Assembly: GCA_907165135.1 (NCBI GenBank)
Contig: OU015568.1
Location: 2,178,501 to 2,242,500, forward strand
Length of the DNA: 64,000 nt
Origin: Oikopleura dioica
Lineage: Eukaryota; Chordata; Appendicularia; Copelata; Oikopleuridae
Reading direction: 5' to 3'
In this document: positions 51,007 through 63,956 of the stretch, piece by piece
How positions within the stretch are numbered: position 1 is the stretch's first letter
Layout: each line of letters begins with the position of its first letter
Position numbers and translations under genes: made by a program
Notes under the pieces: model-generated
The model's database searches: none
Told to the model about the DNA's origin: nothing
What the model saw: only the letters and a program-made list of their open reading frames with translations

Positions 51007-52363
51007 TTTCCGGACATGCCTTGAAACTCTCAAAATCATAAAAATCTAATAAAAAGAGTGAAATTGGCTTTCCAAATCTCTCGCGAGTCTATTGGCCAAA
51101 CACGCGTTACGTCATTTATCGAACATCAAAAATCCTTCATTCTAGTGCTTTTTGATGTTGAAAATGTCCCTTCATTTTTGTGCAATCGATATTTTCGCTT
51201 TGTCTTATTTGGAGGTTAAAATTCCTGTTTGTTGTTAGTCTTCCTCTGATCCTCTTTGCGTTTGAACTCACCGACATGTTTAGTAAATCTTGTCTTTATG
51301 GGCCGTCTGCTGATTTTCGCACAAACGTAAATCCTCAGAGTTCGTATGGCTTAACCCCAGCCACGTGATCCATATATCGTGGCCAAACATCTCCAACTTT
51401 AAGCATTATAAATTCTCTTCATCAGTAATCTTGTAAGCTCATATTTGTCTTCTATGACGCTTAAAATCGTCTCGAGGACATAATGAAAAAATTTTTTTCA
51501 AAAAAAGTCTCTAGAGCCGATGCTGATTTTAATAAATTTAACCATTCTTTTATTAACTTAAAATCGCCATTTAGGACGGATGGGTCCGAAAGCGCTGATA
51601 TTTTGGTAAGTTGTTTTTTTTTCAACGATAAATTTCAGATTGAGAAAAAAATGGCATGAGTTTCACCACTCCGATTCCAAAGGGCCAAGAAAAGAAAGCA
51701 TGAAGCGATCGACTTCTTCACTAACTACATTGCCAATGTAACATTGGCTAATACGCTGAAACTGTATTTCCTTGTGCATTGCACGACAATGCTGTTTCTC
51801 TACTCCTGAATAAAATCAATTTCTTTTCAAATAACTATATTTACTCGCTATATTTTTCCGCATAATTCGAAGCCAACATGAGTTTGGCGAGTCTGAACTG
51901 TAGTCGGGTTCAACCGCTTTTGCTATTTAAAGGCGAATATCATTTTATGTAAGGGCAGTTATAATGTGGCTTCGCGCAGTTAATCCATTTACGTTACGAT
52001 AACCAAAGAAACTTTTACATCAGCTGGCGGTTTCGACTCGTCTGTTCAATTTTTCGCCGAAAGAGAAAATAGAATATTTCGAATTCGAGGATGGCAATAC
52101 CAAGCGAGGTAGAAAATCAAATTTTTTGCTTTTGCTTGCTATCACCTATTAAAAAAATTGTTATAAGATAAATTTTCTATCGTGCATAAGTGATAAAAGT
52201 GCTGAGACCATCCTCTCTCATCGGCATACGCATGGAAAAGGGAGAGCAAAGATCACAAATGCTGAAGCTTTGCTTGCAAGTCTCTTTCCACCTAGCATCT
52301 TAGCTTATTTTATTTTAGAGCAATTCTACACCTAATTCCTTTCCGACACGAAATTCGACCCTT
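51007..52363. other. Intergenic between divergent genes
   Basis: 1.36 kb between the SELENOO start and the claudin start. No gene, RNA or clear repeat seen; no TATA box for either gene. Confidence 0.45.
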
Positions 52364-53336
52364 ATGCTTCAAGAGTTAGTTCTGCCACCTTTCGACAAGT
52401 GGCAGATTTTCATTTTTGCGGTCTTGGTTTTCACCTTTAGCTGGCATGGTAATTAAGAAAGAGTCTTCTCAGTTCACCTCTGACATTTGTACAGTTGTAA
52501 TAATCATCTGGCCCATGTGGGCGAAGAGTAACGATGTAACGTCGCCGCCCGTGATGGTCGAATACATGTACAGGGGCATTTGGGTTCAGTGCTCGACCCA
52601 CACTGCTGGCATCTTCAGCTGCGACAATTTCATGCGCCCGATTTTTTCACTCTCTTCATTGGCGATTGTTCAACGGTGTTTTGCTGTGATGTCGCTGGCT
52701 TGCTGCTCTGGCACGCTCATTTTGATGATTATTGGAATGGAGTGCACCAAATTTTATCTAAAAAATCCAGCAAAAAAAGTGTTTTTGATGAAAATTGCAG
52801 CGTTGGTTCTATTTATCGGCTCGTTTTTATTGCTCCTTACTGCTTCAATTTACGGTAAAAAAGCTTAGGAGCAAGATTTTAACAAAAATTCAAGCTGCTT
52901 CTTTATCCCAACAATTCAACAACTCGATGTTCTATTCGAGCGCTCTCGGATCGCTTTTTGGCGGAAAATCTAATTACGACGCTGATTTGATACGATATGA
53001 GCTCGGAGCATGCCTGTATATTGGATGGATAATTTGTTTTTTCGAATTTGTTCTTGCAATCGCGATCTATTTCAACCGAGGATTTCAGGTTGTTTTCTTC
53101 CTTGATTTCAAAATAGCAACAGCTTTCAGTATGCTCGAGATGATCCGTTTTCGCCTGAAAAGACGGATGAAAATAACTACAGCAAACTTGTAAAACGACT
53201 TGAAGAGTACGACCAAATTATGCAAGCGGCAGATTATGATGTCAATGTCGTTCGCTCTACGATTAGAAAATCTCAACGACAGGCTGCCCCTGGAACCATG
53301 AAGCAAAATAGACTTTTCAATGCTTACTATGGATGA
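52364..53336 (+). CDS. Claudin-family tetraspan membrane protein
   Basis: Exons 52364-52448, 52495-52854, 52895-53088 and 53130-53336 give 281 residues, GT-AG throughout with introns of 40-46 nt. Claudins form tight-junction strands. Visible: TM1 (QIFIFAVLVFTFSWH and on), the first-loop signature Trp then RGIWVQCS...C (the W-GLW-C-C pattern with Ile for Leu), TM2 (CFAVMSLACCSGTLILMII), TM3 (MKIAALVLFIGSFLLLL), and the second-loop/TM4 YELGACLYIGW. The cytoplasmic tail is about 65 residues and ends AYYG, not the usual PDZ-binding Tyr-Val. A pair of Trp residues before RGIW (WPMW) is unusual. Confidence 0.85.
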
Positions 53337-53648
53337 AGTAAATCACACAAAAATTGCCTCTTCTTTTGCTTCCTTTTGTAATTTTTCACTATAAGGAGAA
53401 CTAGAACTTCAAGCTCTGATGAGTTTTTTCTTACTTGGGGATTCCAATCTGCTTCATAATAGAGTCACTTCCACGCTCATCCCTCACAAGTACGATAGTA
53501 AACTAGACAACATGTCTCTTGAGAGTCCGAGCTTCTTTTTGAAAGACGGGCACCGTGCATAACTTGTGAAAAAACTCAATTATGCGTAAAAAATAAATAT
53601 CATTTTGGCTTTCCAAAAAAAAATTCAGATTGAACAAGCCAGGTCCAA

Positions 53649-53722
53649 GTCTCTGTGGCGCAATCGGTTAGCGCGTTCGACTGTTAATCGAAAGGTTGGT
53701 GGTTCGAGCCCACCCAGGGACG
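53649..53722 (+). tRNA. tRNA-Asn (GTT anticodon)
   Basis: 74 nt folding as a full cloverleaf. Acceptor gtctctg pairs with cagggac, D arm gcgc...gcgc, anticodon loop ctgttaa with GTT, T arm ggtgg-ttcgagc-ccacc. No intron. Internal A and B boxes (tggcgcaatcgg; ggttcgagcc) are present. Confidence 0.95.
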
Positions 53723-53947
53723 CGATTTTGGAAAATTCATTGCATGAAAGTTTTATTCTTAGAAATTTATTATGAAAAACTTTTGATTAATTCGTGTATG
53801 TACAGAAATTAAACCATGGTTGCAGTAATTGTTCTCGAGAAAAATGAAAAATGGGTAAACAAAAAGTATAAAAAAGAAGGTGTCTGGTATAAATCGACTC
53901 AAGGATTTTACCAATAAAAGCCCGAAAATAGGGAGTTAGAAGATGTT

Positions 53948-55006
53948 TTAGCAGCTTTCGCCGATGAGGACCAAAGAGCCGGAATTGCAGCATTGCTTCT
54001 CGTCGGTGTTGAAGACCTTGTCGACGCAGCAGTCACGACCGCCGTTCTGAAACGGGTTGGAAAGGGCTCAGGCGGTTTAAAATACCTTGTCGTGGTAAGG
54101 GAATCGATTAGGATAGTCGCCGCAGCACTGGAGTTCTCCTCGGATGCCAGTTCCGTTTGGTGGGGAGGAAGGAAGGCATTCATCCTCGAATTCGAATCCT
54201 CGAAGGGAAGAATGGGCGGTTTCGAAGAGGTCGAAATTAGCAGCGAGCTCGAAAGCAAGCTCGTCATCGCAGGTGCACAATTTTGTGCCGCAAGCTAGAT
54301 TTTTACGTTAGAAAAAGAAGGTTTCTTAAAAAACTTACGTCCGTTGCCGCCGCACTTGACTCTTCCAGTTCCGGAGTCGAATGAGATTTCGTATCGGCCG
54401 TTCTCCCAGTTGCAAGCGAGTTGTTCGCCCTCGACATTTACTGTGCTTCCGCTTTGGTCGTGGGCAACGCACTGGGTGCATCGTTGATATCGCTGGCAAA
54501 TCCTTAAATTTTCTGTGAGGAAAAAGGCTCGTAGCGATTAATGGTCTTACTCATCGAGTCCGTCAACAGGAGTTCCAAGTCCAACTCTTCGGGTCTCGAG
54601 AAGTTGGCAGAAGCATCCGTAGTTGAGCATTTGTGGAGCTCGATTAGTATTGTGCCCCGCATCGTCCAAGTAGAATTCAAGAAGCAGCTGGATCAAGAGA
54701 GCATTTCCATCAGAGCGGGCGCCTTTGGTGATTTCGTTTTGGGCAGATACAACTTGTCGGTTGAGGTCAGCGACTGAAAGAATTTTTTAATGACGAATTT
54801 TTTTTTTCGGAATCAACACAATGATTCCCTTATTCTTTTTTGATTTATCTTTGTTTTTATTCTGAAATTGCTTTTTGAAAGCCTTAATTGCTATTAATAA
54901 ATTGTCTTCTCAAAATTTTTTTAAAAAATATTTTCAATCTCTATTTTTGAAGCTACTCACCACTGGCGGCCTGGGAGACAGCGAGGAGAACAGCAGAGAA
55001 TTTCAT
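53948..55006 (-). CDS. Secreted PLA2-like protein without catalytic residues
   Basis: Exons 54961-55006, 54551-54773, 54339-54502, 54086-54294 and 53948-54046 give 246 residues. Signal peptide MKFSAVLLAVSQAAS. Residues about 50-160 follow a secreted phospholipase A2 layout: YGCFCQ, GLGTPVDGLDE, then CQRYQRCTQC where active enzymes have C-C-x-x-H-D-x-C-Y, and later CTCDDELAFELA. The catalytic His is Tyr and the calcium-binding Asp is Gln, so hydrolysis is unlikely. The C-terminus is a separate Cys module (CCGDYPNRFPY...DCCVDK...CCNSGSLVLIGESC). Probably a structural or binding extracellular protein. A TATA box lies upstream. Confidence 0.8.
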
Positions 55007-55110
55007 TGTTTGAAAAAAATAGAAAAATGAGAAATGGAAGAAAAAATAGAAAATATAGTTTTTATTAGAAACTGATCGTTTTGATGATGAATGAGGAGGG
55101 CCACGGGTGC

Positions 55111-55117
55111 TTTTATA
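55111..55117 (-). promoter_or_regulatory. TATA box
   Basis: TATAAAA on the minus strand, about 105-111 nt upstream of the start at 55006. Confidence 0.5.
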
Positions 55118-55277
55118 TTTCAAGTCCGACAGCGGTCGGGGGAGGCTGTCAATTTTTGAATGCGAAATTTTGCGGCTGACCAAAGCGGCGAAAATTGACT
55201 CGCGCAAGGTTAGCTAATATTTTTTTTGCAAGGCGAACATCTCAGAAAGCAGCTCAGGATTTCCGATCTACATTTTA

Positions 55278-55478
55278 ATGACCTATTCAGTCAAGCGGTC
55301 CTCCAGAAGATATATCAAGAGGGAATTTGTTGAAGAAAACAGCTATGAGAATAAAATTGCTTTACTGGAGTTTTTACGCGAAAAACTGGATTTATTTGAA
55401 GAAAAAAATATAGCAAAGCGAAACAACGAAAAAAAATTACGACAAATTCAAAGAGCAAATTCAAAAAACTTCTTGTGA
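55278..55478 (+). CDS. Short charged open frame, uncertain
   Basis: 66 residues, Lys/Arg/Glu-rich and predicted helical (EFVEENSYENKIALLEFLRE). It starts 160 bp beyond the TATA box of the divergent PLA2-like gene. No homology and no promoter signal, so it may be chance in AT-rich DNA. Confidence 0.25.
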   Translation: MTYSVKRSSRRYIKREFVEENSYENKIALLEFLREKLDLFEEKNIAKRNNEKKLRQIQRANSKNFL

Positions 55479-57060
55479 CTCCATTTTCGTTTCCAAAGTC
55501 GATTCCGCTTGCCCGCGTTCATGATGCCCTTCATGTCGGATTCATAAAAGCGACAAATTCAATAGCGAGAATTTGTTTTGACAAATTTTATTTTCAAAAG
55601 ATGGCTTTGAATCCTCGCTTTTGACATTGCGGTCTGCCCGACTGATTCATTGGCTCGCCGTCTAAAAGGATGTTAAAACGGTGAAAATTATGCTGTCTTT
55701 CTTACCTTTATAAAAGGTCATTTGGGAGCAGAATCGTAGTTGGTTGTTGACATTTTCCGCCCAAAAGACCTTTGTGGCGATTATGTACGTTTTTGGTTTG
55801 GGAGAGTCTGCTTCAAAATTTTGACTTTTCGATGCGCTAGAATAACGCTCTAGTTAACGGAATGGCTCTAGAATTTTTAGTCCTCTTTTTGGCATTTCCT
55901 GACAACAAGGCAAAACAAACTCGCTATCTTAAAAACATTCCAAAGCATATTTTTGGGCAAAAGTGCGCCAATTTCTCTTTTCCCACCCTTTTTTATAGTT
56001 AATATTTAACGAGCAATATGTTAAAAAATATTGTTTCATCAAAAAAGAGACATGAACTTAATGAACGCTCGTTAATATTTGATGACGATAAGAATATATT
56101 ACGAGTACATTAAACGTCAGCCTTGAAATTTAAATGTCAGAAGCAGCAATTAAAGCCAACGCGGAAAGATGACGAGAAGAATATACGAAAATTAGGAAAT
56201 TAGGAATAAGGAGAATTCGCGGTTTTGAGGATCGAATTGAAATGCAATTGACAATCGGTAGAATTAGATGGGCATATATTAAAGGAGCCCTGCCACTTAT
56301 GGGGGTGGAAACAGCTTTCTCGATTTTCGACTCTCGCTATAAACAAGAAAATCATAGATTTATTTATGATAACGAAATTTCCTAAAAAAGGCTCCTAGAA
56401 TAGGGGTTGAACTTCACAGAAATATAAATGGAATTTTTTTTGCTATCACGTGACTCGATATATTCGACGTTAAAAATTGGCTAAAATCGAGAGTTTTCAA
56501 GAGATGAGTTGCTTCTGAGCCAACTTACTCAAAAATCTGTTGACTAAAATAAATTTCGAGGGAGATGTTCTTAGATCTAAGATGGATCTATCAATACCTG
56601 TAGAGAGAATGTGGTAATCTTAAGTTCTCTTATCTGTAGCGCCAGTCGAAAACCGCCTTTTTTCGAGAAAAGCTGTTTCTACCACCTTATGCCAAGATGA
56701 TGATTTCAAAAAAGGATTCACGAGTTAGGGTTTAAATCGGAATTCGTCGACCAAAATGATTGGTGTTGATTCAAGGAAGCTGAATCAAGTTCAGTGAACC
56801 TGCAAGCTCTGACGTTATTTTGAGAAGCGCGCTCAATCGATACTGAGAATAATTGATTCACATACAACTGGCTTCAGAGATAGTTCTAGGAGAGAGTCTT
56901 TTATCTGCTCAAAAATGCTTAAATAAATGCTCTTTTTGTTCGTTCAATTGTGCGAAAAGCATCACTGACTAAACATATGAAGCTAACGTGAATTTCACGA
57001 AGCTCGTAAAAAGAATTCAAGCCCTTTTCAACGTGCCAAAAATTCTATTCGAAAAAAAAA
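55479..57060. other. Intergenic
   Basis: 1.6 kb of AT-rich DNA. No gene, RNA gene or strong repeat found. Confidence 0.45.
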
Positions 57061-58980
57061 ATGAAGAAAAAATTATTGCTGCAAAGAATATTTTTATTGA
57101 TACTTTTTCTCTACTCCACCTTCCTGTTTATAATCTCGAAGAAGCTCGAAGAAGTGAAAGAAGTGAGAAAATATATCGAAGAAAATGAAGAAACTTGTGA
57201 CATTTGTGCGGATTGCGCGAATTTTAGCGAAAATGATTTTTCAAAGGAGAAAATTTTGGTGCCACTGCTGGTTTGGGGACCGAACAATCAAATTCAAGGC
57301 TTTAGGAATTCGGTTTTTCTTACTTTTTAAACAAATTTTCTTTTATTTTTATAAAAAAAAACCCTTTGAAAGAGAATCAATTTACATCGCCAGAGCACTT
57401 GGTCGCAAAATCGCTGCTCCACCATTTTTCCCAAATTGGAATCACGTGAATTCCGGCCCTCCAGTAATTCACCCTTGGAATAGAATCGACACTGCTCTTC
57501 TGTCGTCAAATATCGACCTTGTGCCTCCTCAACAGCTTTCCAAAATATGCGTAGGGAATATTTCACAAAAACTCGCCACTGGAATCAAAACGAGTATTGT
57601 CAACATTGGCGATTTGAGACGAGAGATTTTTATGGAATATTTCGGCCTCAGCAGCTGGAAACAGTCGTTTCTACAGGCTTTTAATACGCTCAGCCCTGAT
57701 TCAGGTAATAAGGGACTCAATTTTTCCCTTTACCAACCTCAATCTTTAAGATTCACTTCCATTGTCAAATGCAATCAACAAAACCTACCTCAACCAAATC
57801 TACTCCTCTGACGAAAAATGCGTTCTTCTCGAATTTCCGTGGAATACGATTCCTGCCCTTAATATTTTTCATGAACTTCAAAAGCCAGAAAAACATAGAA
57901 ATCAAGACTATAGCGAAATGATTGAAATCATCAAGAACACCAAGCGCCCAGCTTATTTGAGAGAAGCAGCGAAAAAATTCAAGAAAGAAGTTTTGGGAGG
58001 AAAGAAATTTGCTGCGATGCATTGGAGATATGACAAGAAAGATTGGATGAAGATGAAAATCAAGAACGGGGAGAGGATTCATTCACTCATAGGTAAAGGG
58101 ACGAAAAAATATTCGTTAAACAATATATTTTTTCGCAATCTTTTGTCGTCACGAAATAAGAATTTTTTATCACTAATTTATTTCTGTTCGAGAATTCATA
58201 GATGGTGAGAAATATTCTTGAGCTTCATTTTTTCTTGAAAATAGTTTTAGCCTTCAATTTGTAGGAAGAAAATCATTAACGGGAATTTTCACTTCAGTTT
58301 CATTTAAGTTAAAGTTTCTAAATGCATTTATATTCTTCGAGACTCTCCTTTATTTTATCGAGCAGCTGTTTCGAAGAAAATTTTCGCAGCTGGCTTCAAA
58401 AGATGACACTTGTAAGATAAAATCTAGTGATAAAGTAGACAGAACAAACCATTGTCCTTATGCATATAATATGCAGCATATTTCTGAACATCTCATTCTT
58501 TTTCGTCCCGTCAAAGATCGCGCTCACAACGATCCCAAATCCTTCGCCTCATCCCTCGAGTCCAAACTTCAGTCCCTCCAGATCTCCATCATCTATTTCG
58601 CCAGTCCTCCCGCAGAAATTCCCTTTCTTACCGAGCTCGGATCTCATTTCAAAAGCGTGACTTTCTTCACCGGCTCCGAGCTAGAACTGTTTTTCAAAAA
58701 GAAATTCGGCTTTTGCTCGAATATAATGGCTGATTTTGTCGAAAATATTTCGCTGCTCGACCAAGAAATTTGCTTCATTTCGGACTTTTTTATCGAATCA
58801 TGTTTTAGCTCCTGGAGGTATGATCTTCGAAAGAAAACAAACAAACGCAGTTTTAGTTCAAATTTGATTTTGGAACGACATGCAGAAGAACAACGGTCAG
58901 ATACCAACAACCTCGAAATTATTGCAAATGCTTTTCGTGAAAAATACGAAGATAGCTGCTTTGTTCAGAGCTTTTTATGA
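57061..58980 (+). CDS. GDP-fucose protein O-fucosyltransferase-like, type II membrane
   Basis: Exons 57061-57305, 57373-57704, 57751-58092, 58439-58817 and 58857-58980 give 473 residues. Short basic tail then TM anchor (LLLQRIFLLILFLYSTFLF), so probably Golgi or ER. Visible family features: WGPNNQIQGFRESIYIARAL and PPFFPNW (donor-binding N-terminal motif), HWRYDKKDW (His-x-Arg region with Tyr insertion), a second Rossmann-like half with ISIIYFASPPAE, and the late ICFISDFF...CFSSWSSNLILER. Intron 1 (57306-57372) fits only as GA-AG, restoring GFRESIYIARAL. The precise acceptor is unknown; EGF or TSR fucosylation is the usual role of relatives. Confidence 0.8.
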
Positions 58981-61900
58981 TTTAGTTAGACAAGCAAAAT
59001 TCGAATTCACTGCCGAGTAAACTTTTACATTTCAATAAAAAAAATTATTTTAAATTTTGAAAGATTCAGAGAAGACAGCCACATGCTCAATGAACGTGCT
59101 TGCGTGAGCTTCTTCTCCCAATGATGATGTTTCGGCTAATTACTCCGCCGCTCTTTTCCTTTCGTTTCGTTTTTTTTTTCTTTCATTTCTGGAGTGCAGA
59201 AAAGAGCGCCGATTAGAAAGTCAAAGCATGCGGTATCTCATTCTGACAATGCCACGATCGAGTATTACCATAAATGCAAATTGGATTGTCATTCGCGATT
59301 AGGCGCAAAAATTGAAATGTTGCGTCGTCGAAAAAAATAACTTTTAGAAGTCGCCCGGGCTGAATTTGGAGTGGTCGAGATTGAGGTCGGAAACGGAAAC
59401 TTGGAAAAGACTTCCTCGTAATGACGAATTTCAATAAGGATTTCTGAGTGAAATCCTTACCCCCCTTTTTTATTGGCTTATCTGAAAGAGCGTAAAAAAT
59501 TACTCTAGTTGAGTCGGAAAGATTGGCGAATTTTCGAACTTATGACGTCATAGCACGTGACGGAAGTTACGAAAGTACCAAACTTTGGACGCTTACCATT
59601 TTCATGTCGCTTGAGCTATCATGACATGCAATACATGAAAATGATCGTCTGATCGAGATCATTGTGTGCATTTAGGTTTCATCCCTCGAAAAAAATCAAT
59701 GTTCACAGATTCAGACAAAAATGACAGTTAGATTTGTCTGAGTCAGAGTTGCAAATTTGCTGAGCTGAATGAGCTGAGCAGTGACTTACTCTACAGATAG
59801 CATCATCAATTTACATTCCAAATTAATTATTTTTTTTTCTGTTAAAAATGTTGATCAGATGAGGCGTCATTTATGCACGGCACGCCCCGAGGGGGTTTTG
59901 CTCCGCGGCAAATGCCTGCCGTTGACACGCGCCTTCCGGCAATGAATTAAACATTTTCATGCAGACTAAGAGCACCGAGTGCTAATTCAAAGATAAACTT
60001 GAGTTTCAATAAGAAAAAGGAAAAAATCAAGATTGATGTCACATCCTGCCAAATGCATTTCTTTATTTATAAACCAGTTCCGATTTATGCCAAAATCTTC
60101 CTTGATTCCCAATTCGGCCTTCAAACTTACCCTTGAAAGCGAATTCCTTTACCCGATTTTCTCATTTTACCGTTTACTTCCTCAACTTGAAATTCGCCTT
60201 ACTTTCAACTTGAGTACTTTCTTCTTATCCCCATCTTAATCCGACATGCCGCCGAGTTCAGATCCGCTTATTATTGGATCAATCTCCTCGGGGGATATCA
60301 ACGGCTTTCTACGGAAGTTGGAACGAATCACGTGACGTTCAATCAGGAACGGTTAGAGTTTATTACTGTTTTGTAGACATTTGTCATAGGATCATTAATG
60401 TCAAGAATTTCCGATCGAATTGACGGATGTGTTCTGAAATTAGTCTGGCCTCTTTTTACTGTTTTGGGTACAGTTCTTTGCTGATTGCTCATCACTGATA
60501 AGTTATCAGTTGATTCGGGCTGTGACTACTCAAATCGACAAAAGATGCCACAGAAAATTGATTGATACCGGGATGTTTTTTTTTGAAATCCTTTTGGCCA
60601 ACAGACCGATTTTGAACACTTTCACTGAAATAAATATATGAGAAAATTTTTTTATTTGTTTGTTTTCAGCGTTTTTTTTGCATTGTATTGGAGGCACCTT
60701 CTATTGGAACACGGGGCGAAAAAAAGGAGGAGGAAGAAGTGATTTTAAAAATCAATAGAGGGCGCACATGCGCCTGCAGACCGACACACGCCTGAGGCAA
60801 TTGTTCATCCAAAGAAGGGAGTAACTCACCTAATTCGCCTAAGAGAATCCATTTTCCATTCAAACATTGATTTTTCATTTGGAAGCTAATAGAAACTAGG
60901 AATCTTTTTTTTTGATTCCTGAAATAGAGATTGGAAAATTTAAAGAAAAAATTCAAAGAGAAGAAAGAAAAAAAACGTCTTCACATCAAAGCAACAGTCA
61001 AGCCAAATATTATCAAATAGAAACTTCAGAATCTATTTTGTAAGTCCATAAAATTCGGTTGATTTGATTGAATAATATTTCCTTTCTTGTAGCAAATTTT
61101 GGGCTTAACCAATTTATGGAAGTGCATTTTTCGATCACCAATAAGATCGCTGTATTTGGCCTTCCGGCCAATCATAACCCTAACTCATAAAGTCACTTCC
61201 ATAAATTTGTTTCACCCTTCTTTTGAATGAAATTTTCTCATTTAATTCAGCTTATAAAGGTGTTTTCTTGATGTTTTTCAATAAAATAAACGACTTCGAA
61301 ATCTGTTTGAATAATGAGGATCATTCAAAATCCTTATTTAACTTTAAAAAATTCAAATAAAAAACGTCAAAACTCGGTTAACCTTGTTTCACCCCCACTT
61401 CACCATGGGTTGATTATTTATTCCAGCTCGAGGAAAGAAAAAAGAGTATGAATAATTCAGCCATTTTTTCGACTGGCGAAGGGAATGAGGAGGAAGTAGA
61501 TTAGTTTCATTCAATGTCAAGAGGAATAATTTATCTCGCTCCCAGAGGTGGATCGTTTCTCTCTTTTTCTTCGCTTTTGATCTTTTTGAGGATCATCCCT
61601 TTAATTACAGTCGAGTCTTTTAAAAGACGAAAGAGGTAAAAGAGGTCAGAAAGTAAAAAAAAGATCTTAAGGGGATCACCCCTTTAGGTCGGGTTGAAAA
61701 AGTGGGTCAAAAAACTAGAAGAACGCTCGAAGCTTAAAATTCTAGAACAAACAGTATTTTTTTAGAAAAAAATCGAAGATAGCGAGATTTGAGGCCGCGC
61801 ATAGGGCATGCAAAGCTGTAGAAAACATCCGACCTAGAGTCTGTTTCAAAGGTAAAATTGTCAATTTTGTTTTATTGTAAATTATTGCCAGGTTTTTTGT

Positions 61901-62469
61901 CAATATATGGATTGAGGGGGAATTAATATATTTCAATCGCTTGGTTGGGTTATTGATTGAAAGATTTACTCACTAAGAGATTGAGCTCGTTGACCTATCT
62001 TTGCATCGGTCATTTTACAATTTACAGAATTGGTGAAAGAGAATAGCACATGCACCGAAATTGACATTATAAAAAAGGTAATACTGTGACCCTTTTGAAC
62101 CATCTGATCACAAGAAAACAGGAGATGCAAATAATTCGGAGGTGCTTCGAATTAGCAAAAATTGCGAAAATTTCGGCCAAAATTTTGGTCAAATTTTGAA
62201 ACAATCAAATTTCCGAAAAATTTTTTCAGCATAAATTAAAAAAAAATACTCATTTCTCAAATTTTTTTTTTGGCGAAAAGCAAAATCGTGCGTTGAAAAT
62301 CCTGACTAAGGTTTTACAGCCTCGTAGTTATGAGGTGACAGGGGTATTTAAAAAAAGCACCTTTTATCTGTTTTCCCTGAAAATGTTTCTAGACAATAGT
62401 TTAAAATTATTTATTGGTCTGATTTTATGACCCCTTTTTTTCCTTTTGGCATTTCATCAAGCGTTGTTA
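58981..62469. other. Long intergenic stretch
   Basis: 3.5 kb without a supportable gene. Short frames (for example 59213-59434 minus, 60033-60239 plus, 60241 plus) have no motif. CCAAT-like ccaatca occurs near 61160. Could include 5' UTR exons of the downstream exchanger gene. Confidence 0.45.
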
Positions 62470-63956
62470 ATGAAGTATGGATCATCATTTTTTAGAGAGA
62501 CTGAAATCGGAACAAAGAAGACAGAGAATACCATGGGATACAGGAAAACAGCGAGAGAAGCTGGCTCACTGAGATGGATAGCTGTTTTTGTTTGGAAATT
62601 TATTGCCTTTGTTACGTTACTAGCAGTTTTATATCAAAGGTAAGTGCTCCAGAAAACCGTTTTTACGAGACTTTTCTTCGGACAAGGGTTTTGACGTAAA
62701 ATATAAGCGAGCTTCTTATTTCTTTAGCTAAAGTATGTTGCCCTTGATTTAGAGTCAACTAAAATGGAGAGGCAAGCTGTCTGACTAGATTCAGATTCTC
62801 TGACTTATCTTCTTGTCGGTTATAATTAATGATGAAAATTGACTTGATATCGAAAGAGAATTTTTCTAGGAAGAAAAAAGACTTTCAGTCTGATTCTCCA
62901 ATAATTGAATTTGACACCTTTTTTGAGTGGTCGATACTGTATTTGACGGATTAACCTTCCACTTGGGAATCACAATGTTTTTGAAGGAGAGTTTAATTTT
63001 GCCCTCGTTTGAAATATTACCAGGTGTCAGGCAGTTCCCCTCCCACGGGAAATTTATGCAAGGCGAGATGGTTGTTTTTCTGGGGACAGTTTCAACTCTT
63101 GTCGTGCTTCTTTTTTGACACTTTTGATGGATCAGCAATCTGCCACTTTTTGGGAGAGCTGCGCTTGATTAATCTTTATGACTTTTATTGATATTCTGCT
63201 GCTGATAGTTTAGGAGGGGCAAATTGAGCTCGGCCACTTGTGTCATGATCTAGGACTGTTAAAGCTTAAAATCTTCATTCAGATCAAATGAGCTTAATGC
63301 CTCCCCCACGCGCGTCCGCCGGCAAGCAACGGACGAGTCAATCTCGACACCCGAAGTCATCGACCCGCAATCATCAACGACGGCTTCACCGCGAGCAACG
63401 ACGATAAACGAAACGACGACGATCGCGCAATCAGATGGCACCTACCCCGACCCGTTGTTTACGATTGATCAGATTCGCAAGGGTGGCTTTATTTTGTACG
63501 CATTCGGAATGTTTTATATGTTCTGCGCGCTGGCGATCGTCTGTGACGAGTTTTTTGTTCCTGCTCTTGAGGTACTGTAAATATGACTGTATTTTTTAAC
63601 AACAACAGTCACTGATAATCAGAAACAAATTTTGTTTTAGCTGAAATACTAGATTTTCATTGGTTTAAGTCTCAACAGCCCCAAAAAAGGACTTCAACCA
63701 ATCAAATTCAAGTATTTTCTGCACGAGCAAATCAAAAACCCTTGAATTTACAAATTTACTATTATAAAAATAATTGTTATCGAGTCTTCGCAGTATAAAT
63801 AATGCATTTCATATACTGAACAGATAATAAGATAGACTCTTGATTAATAAATCATTCAGGTTTTGACGACGAAGATGAAGATTTCAGACGACGTCGCAGG
63901 AGCGACGATGATGGCCGCTGGCGGCTCAGCACCGGAATTATTCACAAGTGTCATCG
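62470..63956 (+). CDS. SLC24/NCKX-type Na/Ca-K exchanger, 5' part
   Basis: Exons 62470-62639, 63283-63571 and 63860-63956, with the gene continuing beyond the window. K-dependent Na/Ca exchangers export calcium across the plasma membrane. Exon 1 ends in a hydrophobic segment ([20 protein letters not shown]), the usual N-terminal signal-like TM. Exon 2 is Thr/Ser-rich then [43 protein letters not shown]; exon 3 has [23 protein letters not shown], the alpha-1 repeat ion site with its Glu and Ser. All junctions GT-AG. The start may instead be the ATG at 62533; both keep frame. Confidence 0.9.

Noticed and set aside
62446-62469. Extension of the exchanger exon 1 upstream of 62470.
   Set aside because: The frame stays open but has no ATG there; the usable starts are 62470 or 62533.
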